Source: Triangularia verruculosa (lineage: Eukaryota > Ascomycota > Sordariomycetes > Sordariales > Podosporaceae). From it: a DNA stretch of 64,000 nucleotides. The notes beneath the pieces are model-generated. The model had not been told where the DNA came from. It did no database searches and saw only the letters and a list, made by a program, of their open reading frames with translations. Made by a program: the position numbers and the translations under genes. The stretch covers positions 1 to 64,000 of the forward strand of contig MU863900.1 of the NCBI GenBank assembly GCA_033296885.1, in the 5' to 3' direction. Shown here one piece after another: positions 53,161 to 64,000 of the stretch; within the stretch, counting starts at the first letter, position 1, and each line of letters opens with the position of its first letter.

Positions 53161-53663
53161 GGTGGCACTGTCGAAACTTTTAGAGGGTTGAATCACTGGA
53201 AAGAATGGAAGCAAAAAGCCTCGTAGGTTTGGCAGACGATGATGACAAGGAATTTATAATGATCTGGATTCCAGGCGGGAGGGACGGAAGTCAGCACGAT
53301 GTCTCTCTGCAGTGATCTTTTGATGTGACGGTTCGGGTTATATTACCGATAAAAGTAATCCCGAGTCTGCCGAGGGCAGCCACAACAGCCAACGGCTCCA
53401 ATGTTGGTGATATGTGGACTAAATCAGGGGCCAAGGGCTAATCGTTGGCTGCATGACGCGTGGTGTGTTTGGTTGCATCATTGACAAGGAATGCCTACAA
53501 GATCATCACAGAACGTAGTGCATGACGTAAGCGAATGTGCAACCCTCTTTACCCCTGAGAGCACCGTCTTGGAAAAGTAAACAACGGGCTAGCAGGCACA
53601 CCGGGTAGTTTGGCATGTACAAATATGAAAGATTATGATACGATCAATTTTGATGATGATGGA
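53161..53663. other. Intergenic region without a supported gene
   Basis: About 500 bp between the cupin promoter and the channel gene's 3' end. No coding signal. Confidence 0.45.
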
Positions 53664-56600
53664 TCAATACAGTATTCTCGGCTCATGTAACGGCGACCCC
53701 TCAAAATCACACTCTATCCGCCCTCTGTCATTCAGCCGGCAGCCCTGATCGGATATGAATATGGAATCCTTTGTGTGCGCCACCTCTTGGCGGCTCACTC
53801 TGGCATCGTCTTTTGGAATCCACAGCTTTGGAGCGGGCTGCCACATCTCAGGTGGCCAATAGGCTTTACGGGTGTAATCGTCTGGAAGTTTGTAGTCGCC
53901 GGGTTCGGGGTTGATGGTCGGCTGTAGCTTTCGAAAGTCCTGATAGACCTCTGGGTGGAAGAAGGTCATGATGAAATTGGGCTTCGTGTTGGGGTCGGGC
54001 GTGATCATGATTTTAATGTAGGTCAGGATGCGGGTCAGGCCGGATTCTTTGGCATTGGCATTTCTGCCAAACTTGCCTTTGATGGCCGACGTGACGAATT
54101 CCTGAATCATGTACTTGAGACTGCTGCTTCCTTCGAGGCCACGGAGTTGCACGTCCGTATCGAGATCATGATTTGGTGCGAGATTACTGTCGTCACCAAA
54201 ATCCTCATCCATGTTGTAGTAATCCGAGGCAAGGCCTACCGGCTGTTCGTGCTGTTGCTGCTGTGGTCGGCCGCCACCGGTCGACTCCTCGGGGGTCTCA
54301 TCCTGCGCTATTTGTTCGCCAGTGTCCTTCTCCAGGGCGAGCGTTCTGGGTAGGTTGTACAGAAGTGGGGTAAGGGCCGAGCTGAGCGACAAATGGACGA
54401 GACCTGTGAAGATGAGGAAGACTAGCATGAGCATCATGGGCCCTGTCGCCGGTTTGAGAGCAAAGAGACCAATCAGGCAGATCTCTGCCACATATAGGCC
54501 AGCCAGCAAATGCATCAATGCTCGAGGATAGAATAGGCCTTTGGTATCGTGGTGAGAGTCAAACACGTATATGATCAGGTAGCGATAAATGTAGCTGACA
54601 AACATCATGCCGAGCCCTGCAAATACAAGGACGAGGGGGGCAATGCAGGTGTAACTAAGAGCTGCGCCCGAGGTAGTTCCATGTCAGCGGCACCTAGGTA
54701 ATCGGGGAGAAGTCATGGAGGAACGTACCAATGACGCCCAAATTTGTAAACCGTGGGAACTCAGCACCCCAGTATACCCGGTTGAGTCTTCGCCACCTGT
54801 TGAATTGCCTTCGGGGCTTGACGGTAAACTTGGCAACCACCTGGTGCAGAATCAGCTCACCAAAGTTGAGGAGCCTCGAGGACCCTGCACCCAGGCATAT
54901 CACCAAGATATAGGAGAGGTAGAAGTTGGATGCCTTGGGAAGGTTCGCGGCCAAAAGATCCTTGGTTTTGAAAGGCTCTTGCAGGACTTGTGAAAAGGCG
55001 GCCGAAACGGCCGACGAGAGGGTCGTGATGAGGAAGACCTGCACGACTTGAAAGACAAAGTAGGCACTTTGAACGTAGAGCTCAACTAGTCCGTGAGACG
55101 GCACTCCAGCAACGCGCGCGCAGCCCCTGAGCATCCACGGCACCGCAGCCATCAGCCAAGAGAGCGCGAGGGCTGGGAGCAAACCTTGTATAACACCCAA
55201 TATCACCGACGGGAGGTGTACGATCCACTTCAAGAAGAAGATTTGTTTGCTGAGAAACTCAATCTGCGAAATGGTACCGACGAGAAGAGATGGAATGGAC
55301 CAGAAGATGATGGCGAAGGCAATGACTCCCTTCATGAAGAAGCGCCGCATGATGTGCTCCCACCACCGGATGCGCAACGAGCCCCAGATGACCTCGTCGG
55401 GCTGCAGCCCTATATATCGCGGCGACATGTGCAGAGGCTGGTGGTGGGCCAAGATCTGAAAGGCTACCTGGGCGCTAGCCTGCGAATCGAACTCGATAAA
55501 GGCCGAATTCAGCGGCGCTCCGTCGCCTCCACGATACGCCCGCCTCAGCTTCCAGATGTCCTTGCTGATCAACTTGAGCCGTGCCCTCGTCCATCGGATC
55601 GTGTCGACGCTGCGGAAGAAGTTTCGAAGCGGTCTGTGTGTTGGTCGATCTTTGGCCGGGATCCAGAGAGAAGCCACCGAGCCCCTGACATCCGGCAACG
55701 AGGGGTCTAGACCATATGGATGCGTGTATTCAGGGTCGACCGGCTTGTCGAACGTGGGGCTATCCAGCACAGAGAGCTGGTGCTCAGCAAACTGTATCGT
55801 GGAGCCAACCGGACCTCCTTTCTCGGTATCCTTATGGGGCGGCGACTCCTGTGCAATTGTGGACGAGGTTTGAGTCAGCGTTTTCGCCAACTGTGTCGGC
55901 CCTGACGTGTGTCCCTGTGAGATGCCGCCTTGTGCCTTGAAAGCCTTCTTGCGCGCGCGATTTGCCATTCGAATGAGGCGGATCTCGGCCTCTTCCAGCA
56001 GTTCTGCGGCATCCTCTCGATCCGAAATCTTGGCCCGCAAAGCGCCAATGTTGCGGGGAATCCAGATGTTCCTTGCCGAGTCACCAAATAGCTTTCTCAG
56101 CTTGGCCTCCTCCAGATAGGGCTTGGGTATGCAGGTGAATAGGACGGTGCGTGACGAAAGACGCTTGGAATAATTGGGCGAGAGTAGATAGGCTTGCCGA
56201 ACGTTGATGTAGTAGACACACTCTCGAACCACCATGAACAAGACAAATCCTAAGAGAAGCATCAGTATCGCGATGGCACAGAGCGGGGGTACACAACACG
56301 GCAGCCGGCGCGCGCACGCACCAAAAAAGCACCAAGCGACAGCAGCATGGGCATAGAACTTATTGGCGAGAATCACGTTACCAATGGTCAGTTTATCGAG
56401 CTGAGACAGGCCGAAAGTTCCGGTGCTGTGGATGGGCAGCAGAACGGGCCACGAGACGCAGCCGCCGACCAGACATATGACGGAGAGGACACGGAGGAAG
56501 CGGAGGAAGAAGAAGCCGTCGACGGAGCAGTTGTTGATAATGTACCGGTCGTCGATGGCGAGGAAGGGCTTGATCCAGTTGAACCAGCCATCAGGAAGCT

Positions 56601-57094
56601 CAGGGGCGGGGGGCCTGCAGGTGTCTCATCAGCCAAACTGAATGCATGCTGCCGTGACACACGGCGCCTCTTACTCGGGACTTCGTAGGCACGGAATGGT
56701 CCTCGGCGCATAAACTCGGGGACATTTGCGACGGAAGGTCAAGAATATGACAAAGCAAACGGCCGAGTAGATCAGAACGGGTGCAAAGGTAGATCCCAAC
56801 GACTTGAGGGAGGCCGACTGTGCGTCGTCTGAACCTGCGCCAATGAGTTGGCCGGTGATGGTGCCACCGCCATCAGTGTCATTGCGGCCAGCACCGACTC
56901 TTGGGTCATCATCCTGATTCTGAGGTTTGAGAGACGAGCGGGTCAGCGATCAGTAAATAGGTAATTACTGGCGGATATTGTCGGGGCAGCGGGTAAGGTG
57001 GGTAGGTTAGGGGAGGGGGGGGGGGGCTCACAATCTCAGGAAAGGAAAGAGCACGCCTGGCAAGATCGAGGAGCGCTGGCCCACTCGTGTCCAT
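53664..57094 (-). CDS. OSCA/CSC1-like (DUF221, RSN1/PHM7) membrane channel
   Basis: Five exons: 57094-57032, 56919-56675, 56614-56322, 56249-54729 and 54661-53664 (1039 residues; introns 112, 60, 72 and 67 bp). First the N-terminal RSN1_TM part (APVLIYSAVCFVIFLTFRRKCPRVYAPR, WFNWIKPFLAIDDRYIINNC, DGFFFLRFLRVLSVICLVGG, AHAAVAWCFFGFVLFMVVRE). Then the cytosolic PHM7 domain (about 230-470), with SAFIEFDSQASAQVAFQIL and PDEVIWGSLRI. Then the seven-helix channel core and a long C-terminal tail with a Gln-rich insert. The 72-bp intron keeps frame, but its removal restores the family's WxFFGFVL sequence. Members are mechanosensitive or osmosensitive cation channels or lipid scramblases of plasma membrane or vacuole. 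The product is inferred by family. Confidence 0.9.
57015..57026. repeat. Poly-G run (poly-C in first intron of the channel gene)
   Basis: Twelve consecutive G on the plus strand, five bases inside the first intron from its donor on the coding strand. Length variation here could affect splicing or reflect base-calling error. Confidence 0.75.
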
Positions 57095-58332
57095 CGTCTT
57101 GCGTCGGGAATTATGGCGAGAGCAACAGCGAAGGCGACTCGTCTTCAGCAGGGCGCGGGGACATGGTGGTGTTGCAGGCACCGCAAGTCGGGGAGTGTAT
57201 GTTTGCGACAAAATGGCAGGAAGGGCCTAGGAGAGGTCGAACGGGAGGTGAGGATGGATGATGAAAAACCCACTTGGTGTCCTTGGGGGTGCTTGGGAAG
57301 TTGGGTCGTGGGGTGCGAGAGGCCTGGCGAAAAGTGGAAACCCGACAGATCCATGTCTCATTTGTGCAGTCCAACCGGCGATGGCTGCCAATCAGTCGCC
57401 GACTTCACCTTTCAATAGCGCATCCCCAGCCTGCATCGCCCACAAAAGGGGCCGTTTCTGCCGTCACGGTGGCGCAGGCTGGTGTAGGTCCGGTCGTAGG
57501 CGGTTAACTGCTTCCACCAACAAGTCTAATGAGAACTTGCTGTCCGTCATGAGAAACAGCCATCGCGGTGTATCCATCCTACCCAACCCGTCGGGAATCC
57601 CGCCTGCCATCTGAAGGCAAACACGAGGGAGAAGCGATGATCAGCGCTGCAACTCGGAAATCAGTGCGCTGGTCATGCTCTCCTCAGGCCAATGAGCTGC
57701 CAGACAACCCCCCGAAACTGCACCACCGCGGCAGCGCCACCGATGCTCAAAATGCCGATATCACCATCATCCAATTTCATCACAAGAAGGCCATGATAAT
57801 TATCCACACGTCAATGGCTTGTCATGTTTCAGATAACGAGATCTAAGGTAAATCGATCGGGTCGGCGGAACATCCCCGCTAATCGATAACACGCTAGCGC
57901 AGGAGATAAACGAAGGCTCCCGAAGCCTGAAGGTGGGTTCCCGCACCTCCGCAGCCGCATCTACCTTCCAGGTTACAACACTAGGATCACAGGGACGGTC
58001 AAGTCAGTCGGGCTGCGTTCCAAGAAATCATCATCTCATATTATCGTGCCCCGCCCATTTTCCCGTCCGTCCACCTGGCTTACTATGTACATACGCTGTT
58101 CCCATCACAGATGTGCACCTCAATCCTCGTAGCCTGTAGTTGGAATACCTGGTAATTGTATTTTGGTATGGGGAATGGCTGGGCTCTGTAGGTTCGCACT
58201 ATTCCTCCCATACTGTCTGCCAGTCTACCACAGCCATCGCGCTCAACCAAGCCCAGCCCAACCCCCAAAACGTAATATTCACCAACATGGTTCTGTTCCC
58301 CCTCAGCCCAGGCCGAGCCCGTAATTTTCCTG

Positions 58333-58343
58333 TATATATAAAA
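58333..58343 (+). promoter_or_regulatory. TATA box with no assigned gene
   Basis: TATATATAAAA followed within 80 bp by a repeat cluster and a 61-codon ORF at 58634. Possible promoter of an antisense or non-coding transcript. Confidence 0.35.
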
Positions 58344-58420
58344 CTTCGACCCCATCCTGCCCTCTCCTAAACTTTCTCAGCTTCGTGTGCGACGTTGCCT
58401 GGGCCACGCTCTCATCATTC

Positions 58421-58590
58421 AAGGGACAAATCATCAACCCCTCAGACAAACCGGCTACACGTGCGCTCTATCCGTCAAGGGACCAGTCATCAACCTCGAG
58501 GAACCGAGCCGTACAGGTGCGCCTGGTCAGCCACCAGGGGACAAGTCATCAACCTCCTAGACCAAGCCAACCACATACTCCCTCGCCAAA
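58421..58590. repeat. Three imperfect tandem repeats of 56-59 bp
   Basis: Copies start at about 58421, 58477 and 58536. Each opens with an AGGGAC(A/C)A(A/G)TCATCAACC-like core and is followed by a divergent CC..ACA-rich part. They are not CRISPR-like: units are long, degenerate and lack constant spacers. Confidence 0.6.
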
Positions 58591-58991
58591 CGTATTGCTG
58601 AGAAACTCAAAATCCAAAAATCGCAAAGCAACCATGCAGTATTCGTTATTCGAGACGCCTTTTTTTGAACCCAATCCCATATGTACCGGAGCCGGAGTGG
58701 AAAGAAAAATAAAGACTCGCGTGGACGCCCAAGTTATATCGTACACCCGAGTCTCATATCGTCGTTATGCCGCCAAAAGGAAAGAATTGCAACCGTTAGA
58801 ACGCCCAACAGCCAACTGATGCAGTATAGCGCCGTGCAACAGAACAAAAAAGACAAAATTGAGAGTGGGAAAGAAAAGTGCTTCACCGGCCGGAACCAGG
58901 CGCGTGGAAAGCATATACAGTACGCCTGGGCCTCAGAAGTTGCGAAAGTTGAGTGAGGGTCGCCTCATCGTGATCCCTTGGGACTTGGCGT

Positions 58992-61539
58992 TCAACCCCT
59001 GATAGCTGTTGCTGAATGAGCCTCGGCCCCGAAAAATGGAAAGCGATCGGGCATGTGCTGGTAGGGGTATTCGTTCGGCGACGTACCGGCGAAGGAGGCG
59101 AAGGTCCCTGAGGAACGGTCATCATTCTGCCCCGGCCCAGTGGGCGCAGCGCCCGACAAGATTCCATCCGTTCTCTGTGTCGGAAAGCCCATGGTGGGCG
59201 ACTCCACCGGTGAAGCCCCCATGGCCATGAAGGAGGAGTGCTGTTGGAAATAAGGGTTCCGATCTTTAGGGTGTAGTGAATGGTGCTGTGTGCCGCTGTG
59301 TGAATGGTGGTAATTGCCCATCTGAACCGGGCTCCCTTCGTAGCTCGATGTGGTGCTGCTATTGTTGGATCGGAGCCCATCATCAGCGCCATCGAAGCGA
59401 CCAGGCCTCAATGGATCCTGGGTGTGCAGGGGGCTGATTTGCTTCGAACCGAACTAAATCACTGCATGTTAGCCATCACGTGCGTAACCCGATAGTGAGC
59501 AAGGCTTGCCTCCCATCCTTTCCTGGGAAGACCATAGACATAGCCAACGATTATCGAGAGGTACGTACAAAGCAGTATTTGTTGACGAGCTCCTCGTACG
59601 AGGCCGAGGCGATGCTCGCGCCAGGTGAGTCGGTGCCTGGCACGGCCGAGGGCTTGACAACAGGTGGTGCAGTGATGACGGCCGCCGGCTTGGCAGGCTT
59701 GTCAGCCCGGGAGGTCGATTCAGCCTTGTCTGTAGGCTTGGTGTCTCTGGGCTTGTTGTCCGCGAATTTGGCAGCCGCTGGGGCCGTCCTCTGAGGGGCG
59801 GCTCTCCAGTGTGGCTTCATGTACAGCCCATCAGACTTGGATGTCATCGAGTCCTTGGCAGTTTGAATGGCGAGGGACAGTGAAGCCCCAAAGTCGTATC
59901 GATTGGCGAATGCCTGTCCGCTTGGGGGAGCAAGGCGACTGGACAAATTGTCACTGGGCAGGTTGGCAGCACTCTTCACCCCCTTAAGACGGATGCCACC
60001 CGAGCGCGACTCCCCAAGATAGTCGTGAATGGACTGGTCAAAGTTGATCTTGGTCCCATCGCCAAACTCATCAGTGCCGGCGAGCTTTACCTTGGGCTTC
60101 TGTGCCATGGCGCTGCTCGGGCGTCGGTTACTCTTGGGCAGGCCGTTGGCGGGACGCGAGGCGGCACCAATGACGCCCTGTTTGCCATTCTGAGGAAGCA
60201 TCTTCTTGCGGAAGTCGACCTGAAAGTTGGTTCCGCCATTGTTGTCCCAGTGCTCCTGGCCATTGAAGTTGAACCTGATGCAAAAGTACAGCGTCTTGGA
60301 CTCCAAGTTGGCAAGGTCCGAAAGCTTGATGGTGAAGTTGAACCGGTCCTGGGGGTAAGGTGTGTCGACGGGTCTGATGTCGGACATGAACTCGGCAGCA
60401 ACCTCGGATGTCGTCTTCCAATAATCGAGGGTGAATCTGCACACGACGTTCTTCTGGAACGCAAGATTCGCCACGGCGACCGAGCCAATCAAGCACTTCT
60501 GGTCCTTGGACAGCCATACTCTTTCCAGCCTGACTGTCTGTGCCTTGCGTGCCGGCGTCTCGACAGGGAATGTGGGCATGATAATTTCCCACTCAAAGGG
60601 GGGAGACCGCACACTGGACCGGTCTTCACCCGCGAACGGATACTCTGTATCACTATCATAGTGATCAATAGGGGACGAGCCAGCACTGACGGCCAGCGGA
60701 CGGTCCACCTGGAGGAAGTGTCTGACGTGTTCGAGATGGGAGTCGAAGTGGACGGCCTTGGAGAAGGTTGGTGTTCCAGGCATGCTGGACGGTCGCCGGC
60801 GTGAGGGTGGACGCAGAGCAGGCCGAACAAGTTCCCCGGACTTCTTCCGGACCATCTGCGGCTTCCGTTGCCTCTCACTATCCGACTCCTCATCCGAACC
60901 TGTTGCTGAGCTGCTGGCTGACTTGCTAATGGTGATGTGCGGCTCTGTTTGGGATCTGGCGTGGGAGAACCGGCGGTTGCTCCCTAGAAGCCCATCAAGC
61001 GAGCTTGTGCTGAAGCTATGGTGCATACCTTGGGCAATGGCATCGACCTGGGTGGGCAACACGAGCAAATCCCCGGCATCAGTGGCCTGTTTGTCGGCGA
61101 CTGTCCCCTTAGGTGGCGAGTTGGACCGCTGCTGGGGAATTTGGCTGACCACATCCTGAAGCTCCTTCAAGTTTTCAATCTTTCTCGCATGGGCGTCACC
61201 ACGAGCTTGGGGCATGTCGTCATCTGAGGAGTCTGGTGGTGATATGATGGCTGCATTGGGCATTCTCCGGTCGCCAGTAACAGGCGGTGGTGACTGCCGC
61301 ACACTGGTGCTGATCACCAGCTTCTGCAAATCTTCAGAAGTGGATTCCGGTGTTGGCTCTGACTGCTGGGATGATGCCGAAGGCGTACGGCGATGCTTCA
61401 TCAAATAGGATGCTGATCGAGGGAGGACGGGTCGTGAACTGGGGCTTTGTGGTTGGTGGAACGATGGTCTTCGGCTCGCGTTTGGCGATGTCGGAACAGA
61501 CGTGGCCGGTGATCTGTGGGTGGGTGGTGTGTAGGGCAT
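58992..61539 (-). CDS. Protein phosphatase 1 regulatory subunit, Gac1-like (CBM21, RVxF)
   Basis: Two exons: 61539-59569 and 59453-58992 (810 residues; 115-bp intron GTACGT...GATTTAG). A long disordered Ser/Pro-rich N-terminus (1-255) is followed by the PP1-docking RVxF motif KAVHFD and the conserved HLEHVRHFLQVDRPLAVS. A CBM21 glycogen-binding domain (about 330-440) contains VRLERVWLSKDQKCLIGSVA, CRFTLDYWKTTSEV and IRFNFNGQEHWDNN. The C-terminus is disordered, rich in His, Ser and Tyr. Such subunits bring PP1 to glycogen and promote glycogen synthase dephosphorylation. Cytosolic. Exon 2 continues the reading frame from YCF to FGSKQISPLHTQDP. Confidence 0.9.
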
Positions 61540-62790
61540 CTTGTACTGAATTTTCTGGCAAAGGACGACGTAAACCTCGTTTTAGGTTCAGGGCACCGAT
61601 TGCAAAATCGCCTCTCGGTGGTGCTGGAACAGAAAGCTCTGATGCACGTCAAAAAAAAAAGGCTAACAAGAACACATAAGGGTTAGCGATCTGTGCACAG
61701 ACAGCCTCCACTGACACCAGAACACACGACCAGGGAAACCTGGTACCAACGAAGCGGGCATAAGATGGCGTGCTGGTCCGACTTCCGAGGGTGTGAGGGG
61801 AGAACCAGAAGTTCTTTCAGGTCATAGTAGAGGGCAAGGGGAAAGAGAAAAAAAACTTGGCCATCTTTTTTTTGTCTCACGAACATCCAGGCACTTACTG
61901 GTCGTTACAAGCCCCGAGGGAGGCAAGAGGGGCCGGCAATATTTCAGCAACGAAGCTGGCTCTTGCACCTCTATAGAAAGAGGCAAAACGGCGACTCGCT
62001 CGAAGGGGTGGGGTCGAAAACAGAGGCCGTGGATAAAAAGTGACAGCAGGACCGGATGATCGGAAGGTCGATACGGGGGCCAGCAAGATTAGGTATAGAA
62101 GCTGGCAGATGGGAGCGTACTGTCGAGGGACAGGGCGACCAGTGTCGGTGTTGGGTCTGTTTCCGGTAGTCCGGCTCCTTGAATGCCAGCGCTTGGTAGC
62201 AGCAAAACGTTGAATTCGTAACTCAGGTCTCGTGGGATCGATCGACTTCGGTCCAGACGTCGAACGTGAAGGCACACGGCAAGTCGGGGCAATGACGGAA
62301 CAACTGGTGCAGAGGGCGAAGAAAGAAGTCCGTCAGGATACCGACTGTTGTGTTGTCGTCAGCAGACCACCTTCAAAAAGAGGCAGGCAGCGGCAGGCCT
62401 TGAGATATTGTCAAAGTAAACACGGCCTGGTGTTTGCGGCGAGAGAAAAGAATGAGACTGTTGGACTGGAGGAGCGGGACTGCACCAGTTTTGAATGACT
62501 GGGCTGTGGAATAGGTGGAATGGGACGGGGGATAGGCGACCGGGGGGGTGTGGGCCAAGAAAGCGCCCACAACCAGCAACCTGGAAGTCGATCGTACCTC
62601 TGGCGCTGAGCCCGAACCAGCCAAGCCGCTCAACAAGCTGGCCTAATGTGCAGGCTAGGAATGGGCAAATGGTCGCCAAAGCTGCCCACTCGCCAGTTGT
62701 GACGCAGAACCGATGATGCAGAGAAAGACGGAGAAGAGGAGAAGGGGGAGAGTACGAGATGGAGAGATGAGAGAGCGCACAGAGAGTAGT

Positions 62791-62820
62791 GGTGGTGGTG
62801 GTGGTGGTGGTGGTGGTGGT
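62791..62820. repeat. GGT trinucleotide microsatellite (10 copies)
   Basis: Exactly ten GGT units on the plus strand (ACC on the transcribed minus strand), in the upstream region of the Gac1-like gene. Confidence 0.9.
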
Positions 62821-63120
62821 TGACGAGGGAGGCGATGGCAGAGGAGTATCCGTAAGCGTTAGTTGACAAGAAAGTCAAAGTGACCGGATGCGATGGGGCC
62901 AGGGAGGCGTGGGCCGAGTGGAATGGTGTTTGAAGCTCACCGGTACCAGGGTACTTCCAGGCTTGCGCTTGCAGGGATGCAGGCTTTCCAGTTTTTGGCG
63001 GGAGTGGAGACGATGGCGAGGCGAGTTGACCCACTCGCAGCTGCTGCCCGGTGCGAGAGACAACAACACCCCTGTCTTGTACACTGTGTGCGCGAGCAGC
63101 AGCCGCTTGCAGAGTCCGAA

Positions 63121-63145
63121 TTGCCCCAATTGCCCCAATTGCCCC
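63121..63145. repeat. Imperfect 9-bp tandem repeat (TTGCCCCAA)
   Basis: Two full TTGCCCCAA units and a partial third (TTGCCCCC). Confidence 0.75.
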
Positions 63146-64000
63146 CGATGCCGGCCAGCCGTGCCCACACAACAGACGGTGATAAGCACTCGGACATCAT
63201 CCATTCTTGATCCCATTCCTCGTGCCCTCTTCCCATCTCATCAGTGAGCATATTCTGTTGTCCACGAGCGCACCGAGCACGGCTACCCTAGAGGCTTCCA
63301 TGAACGGGATAGATAGCTTGCCAGATCCGGCCTATCAAGCTTTGGATATAAACTGCCTCGCCCTTCTGGTATCTTTCGGCCGGTCGTGGATTTAGACTTT
63401 CAAGTAACGGGCGGACTCCATCTCGAGACCGGCAGGCCACCTACCAGATAAGACAAATATATCATGCACGAATCCACGATAGCATCGCCCACAGTCGGGC
63501 ATCTTTCCCGTCAACGGCTCCTGATGAAACATGCGCTGGACAATGCCATGTTGCTTTGGGCAGGAGGGCCCAGCTCCAACATCAGCGGCCAGAGGAAAAG
63601 CTCATCCCCGTTGCCCAACATCAACAATAGCTCCCGTCTCTTTTGCTGTGGGGGGATAAAACTGTGCTTTGTCACTTCGACTGCAATGACGTCGGTGAAA
63701 TACTCGCGCTCGAGATGGCCAGTCACAGCGCTTGTGCTAATAAACCGTTTGTTTTACGGCGTATCGGTAACTTTACCTTGCATTTGACTGGACAGCCATT
63801 TCTTTTTTCTGGCCCACGAGGTGCTGCGAGCCATAGCCCGCATTTTGTCTCGCACAAATACCCATTCTCTTTCACCCCGGAGTAAAGAGGCAGCGTATCT
63901 CCAGCTTCTCGAGTTGCGGTTCTGTTACCACTGTTTCACCAATGGAGGGACAGCGACCCAGAGCACATACCTGGCTGACAATGTGTGGGGGTCCCGGTCC

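Larger units (their letters stand above)
57095..58991. other. Intergenic region, 1.9 kb, with minisatellite-like repeats
   Basis: No supported protein gene. A TATATATAAAA box (58333) precedes a set of three imperfect 56-59 bp repeats (58421 onward). A 61-codon ORF at 58634 (MQYSLFETPFFE) follows, but has no other support. The rest is promoter of the channel gene and 3' flank of the Gac1-like gene. Confidence 0.45.
61540..64000. other. Long upstream region of the Gac1-like gene, no supported gene
   Basis: About 2.5 kb to the window edge. It holds a GGT10 microsatellite (62791-62820), an imperfect 9-bp tandem repeat (63121-63145) and purine/pyrimidine-skewed stretches, as in long fungal 5' leaders that may contain introns. 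ORFs such as 62630-63172 minus and 63464-63787 plus are low-complexity or lack start and domain support. Confidence 0.45.

Noticed and set aside
58421..58590. Tandem repeats considered as a CRISPR array
   Set aside because: Only three degenerate 56-59 bp units in a eukaryotic genome, without constant repeats or spacers.
60025..60804. 259-codon ORF antisense to the Gac1-like gene
   Set aside because: Shadow of the real coding frame on the minus strand, which has RVxF and CBM21 motifs.
62630..63172. 180-codon minus ORF containing a poly-His run
   Set aside because: The His run is the translated GGT/ACC microsatellite; the rest is Ser/Pro low-complexity leader sequence.
63464..63787. 107-codon plus ORF near the right edge
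   Set aside because: No domain or signal sequence; cysteine positions and composition look random.

Overview
This window looks like a chromosome segment of a filamentous ascomycete (Pezizomycotina, most likely Sordariomycetes). Genes are mostly monocistronic and lie on both strands. Introns are short (about 54-115 bp), GT...AG, often with a CTAAC/CTGAC-like branch site (two are perfect TACTAAC). The gene content is typical of such fungi: plant-cell-wall enzymes (AA9, GH62, GH43), a NACHT NLR, a PHO80-type cyclin, an OSCA/CSC1 channel and secreted cysteine-rich proteins. All splice sites were placed by eye from consensus sites, reading frame and family motifs; no search was run.

Left edge (1-1295): an AT-rich, RIP-like block split by an intact-ended 397 bp solo LTR with a perfect 5-bp target-site duplication. 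1.3-10.8 kb: GH43 exo-beta-1,3-galactanase-like enzyme with CBM35, a small secreted protein, a multi-pass membrane protein, a PSMA-like M28 peptidase, a class IV (SIRT6/7-like) sirtuin and an MNT-type nucleotidyltransferase. 11-21 kb: an APH-fold kinase gene broken by one nonsense codon, a small CxxC protein, a SET-domain protein with a signal peptide, a protein made of tandem Cys/His repeats, and a vacuolar-type M28 aminopeptidase.

22-41 kb: a secreted cysteine-rich protein with a VldE/ARB_07466-like C-terminal domain, an epoxide hydrolase, a probable two-exon gene of unknown function, a divergent GH62 / GH43-AbfB pair for arabinose side-chain and arabinan breakdown, a ThDP-dependent enzyme with a likely mitochondrial presequence, a PHO80-like cyclin, a small two-exon conserved-looking gene, an Xaa-Pro aminopeptidase, a secreted six-cysteine protein, a cytochrome P450 relic and a tRNA-Ser(GCT) gene.

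42-64 kb (all on the minus strand): a single-pass membrane protein, a CCC1/VIT-like transporter, an AA9 lytic polysaccharide monooxygenase, a 1046-residue NACHT NLR, a cupin_5 protein with a signal-like leader, a five-exon OSCA/CSC1 channel, and a CBM21/RVxF regulatory subunit of protein phosphatase 1 (Gac1-like) with a long repeat-containing upstream region.

The carbohydrate-active genes share a substrate theme (arabinogalactan, arabinan, arabinoxylan, cellulose) but are scattered; only the GH62/GH43 pair shares a promoter region. I found no operon-like or clearly novel multi-gene system. The most unusual items are the Cys/His repeat protein, the NLR with a Gln/Pro-rich tail, the SET and cupin domains behind secretion signals, the single-stop APH pseudogene and the solo LTR.
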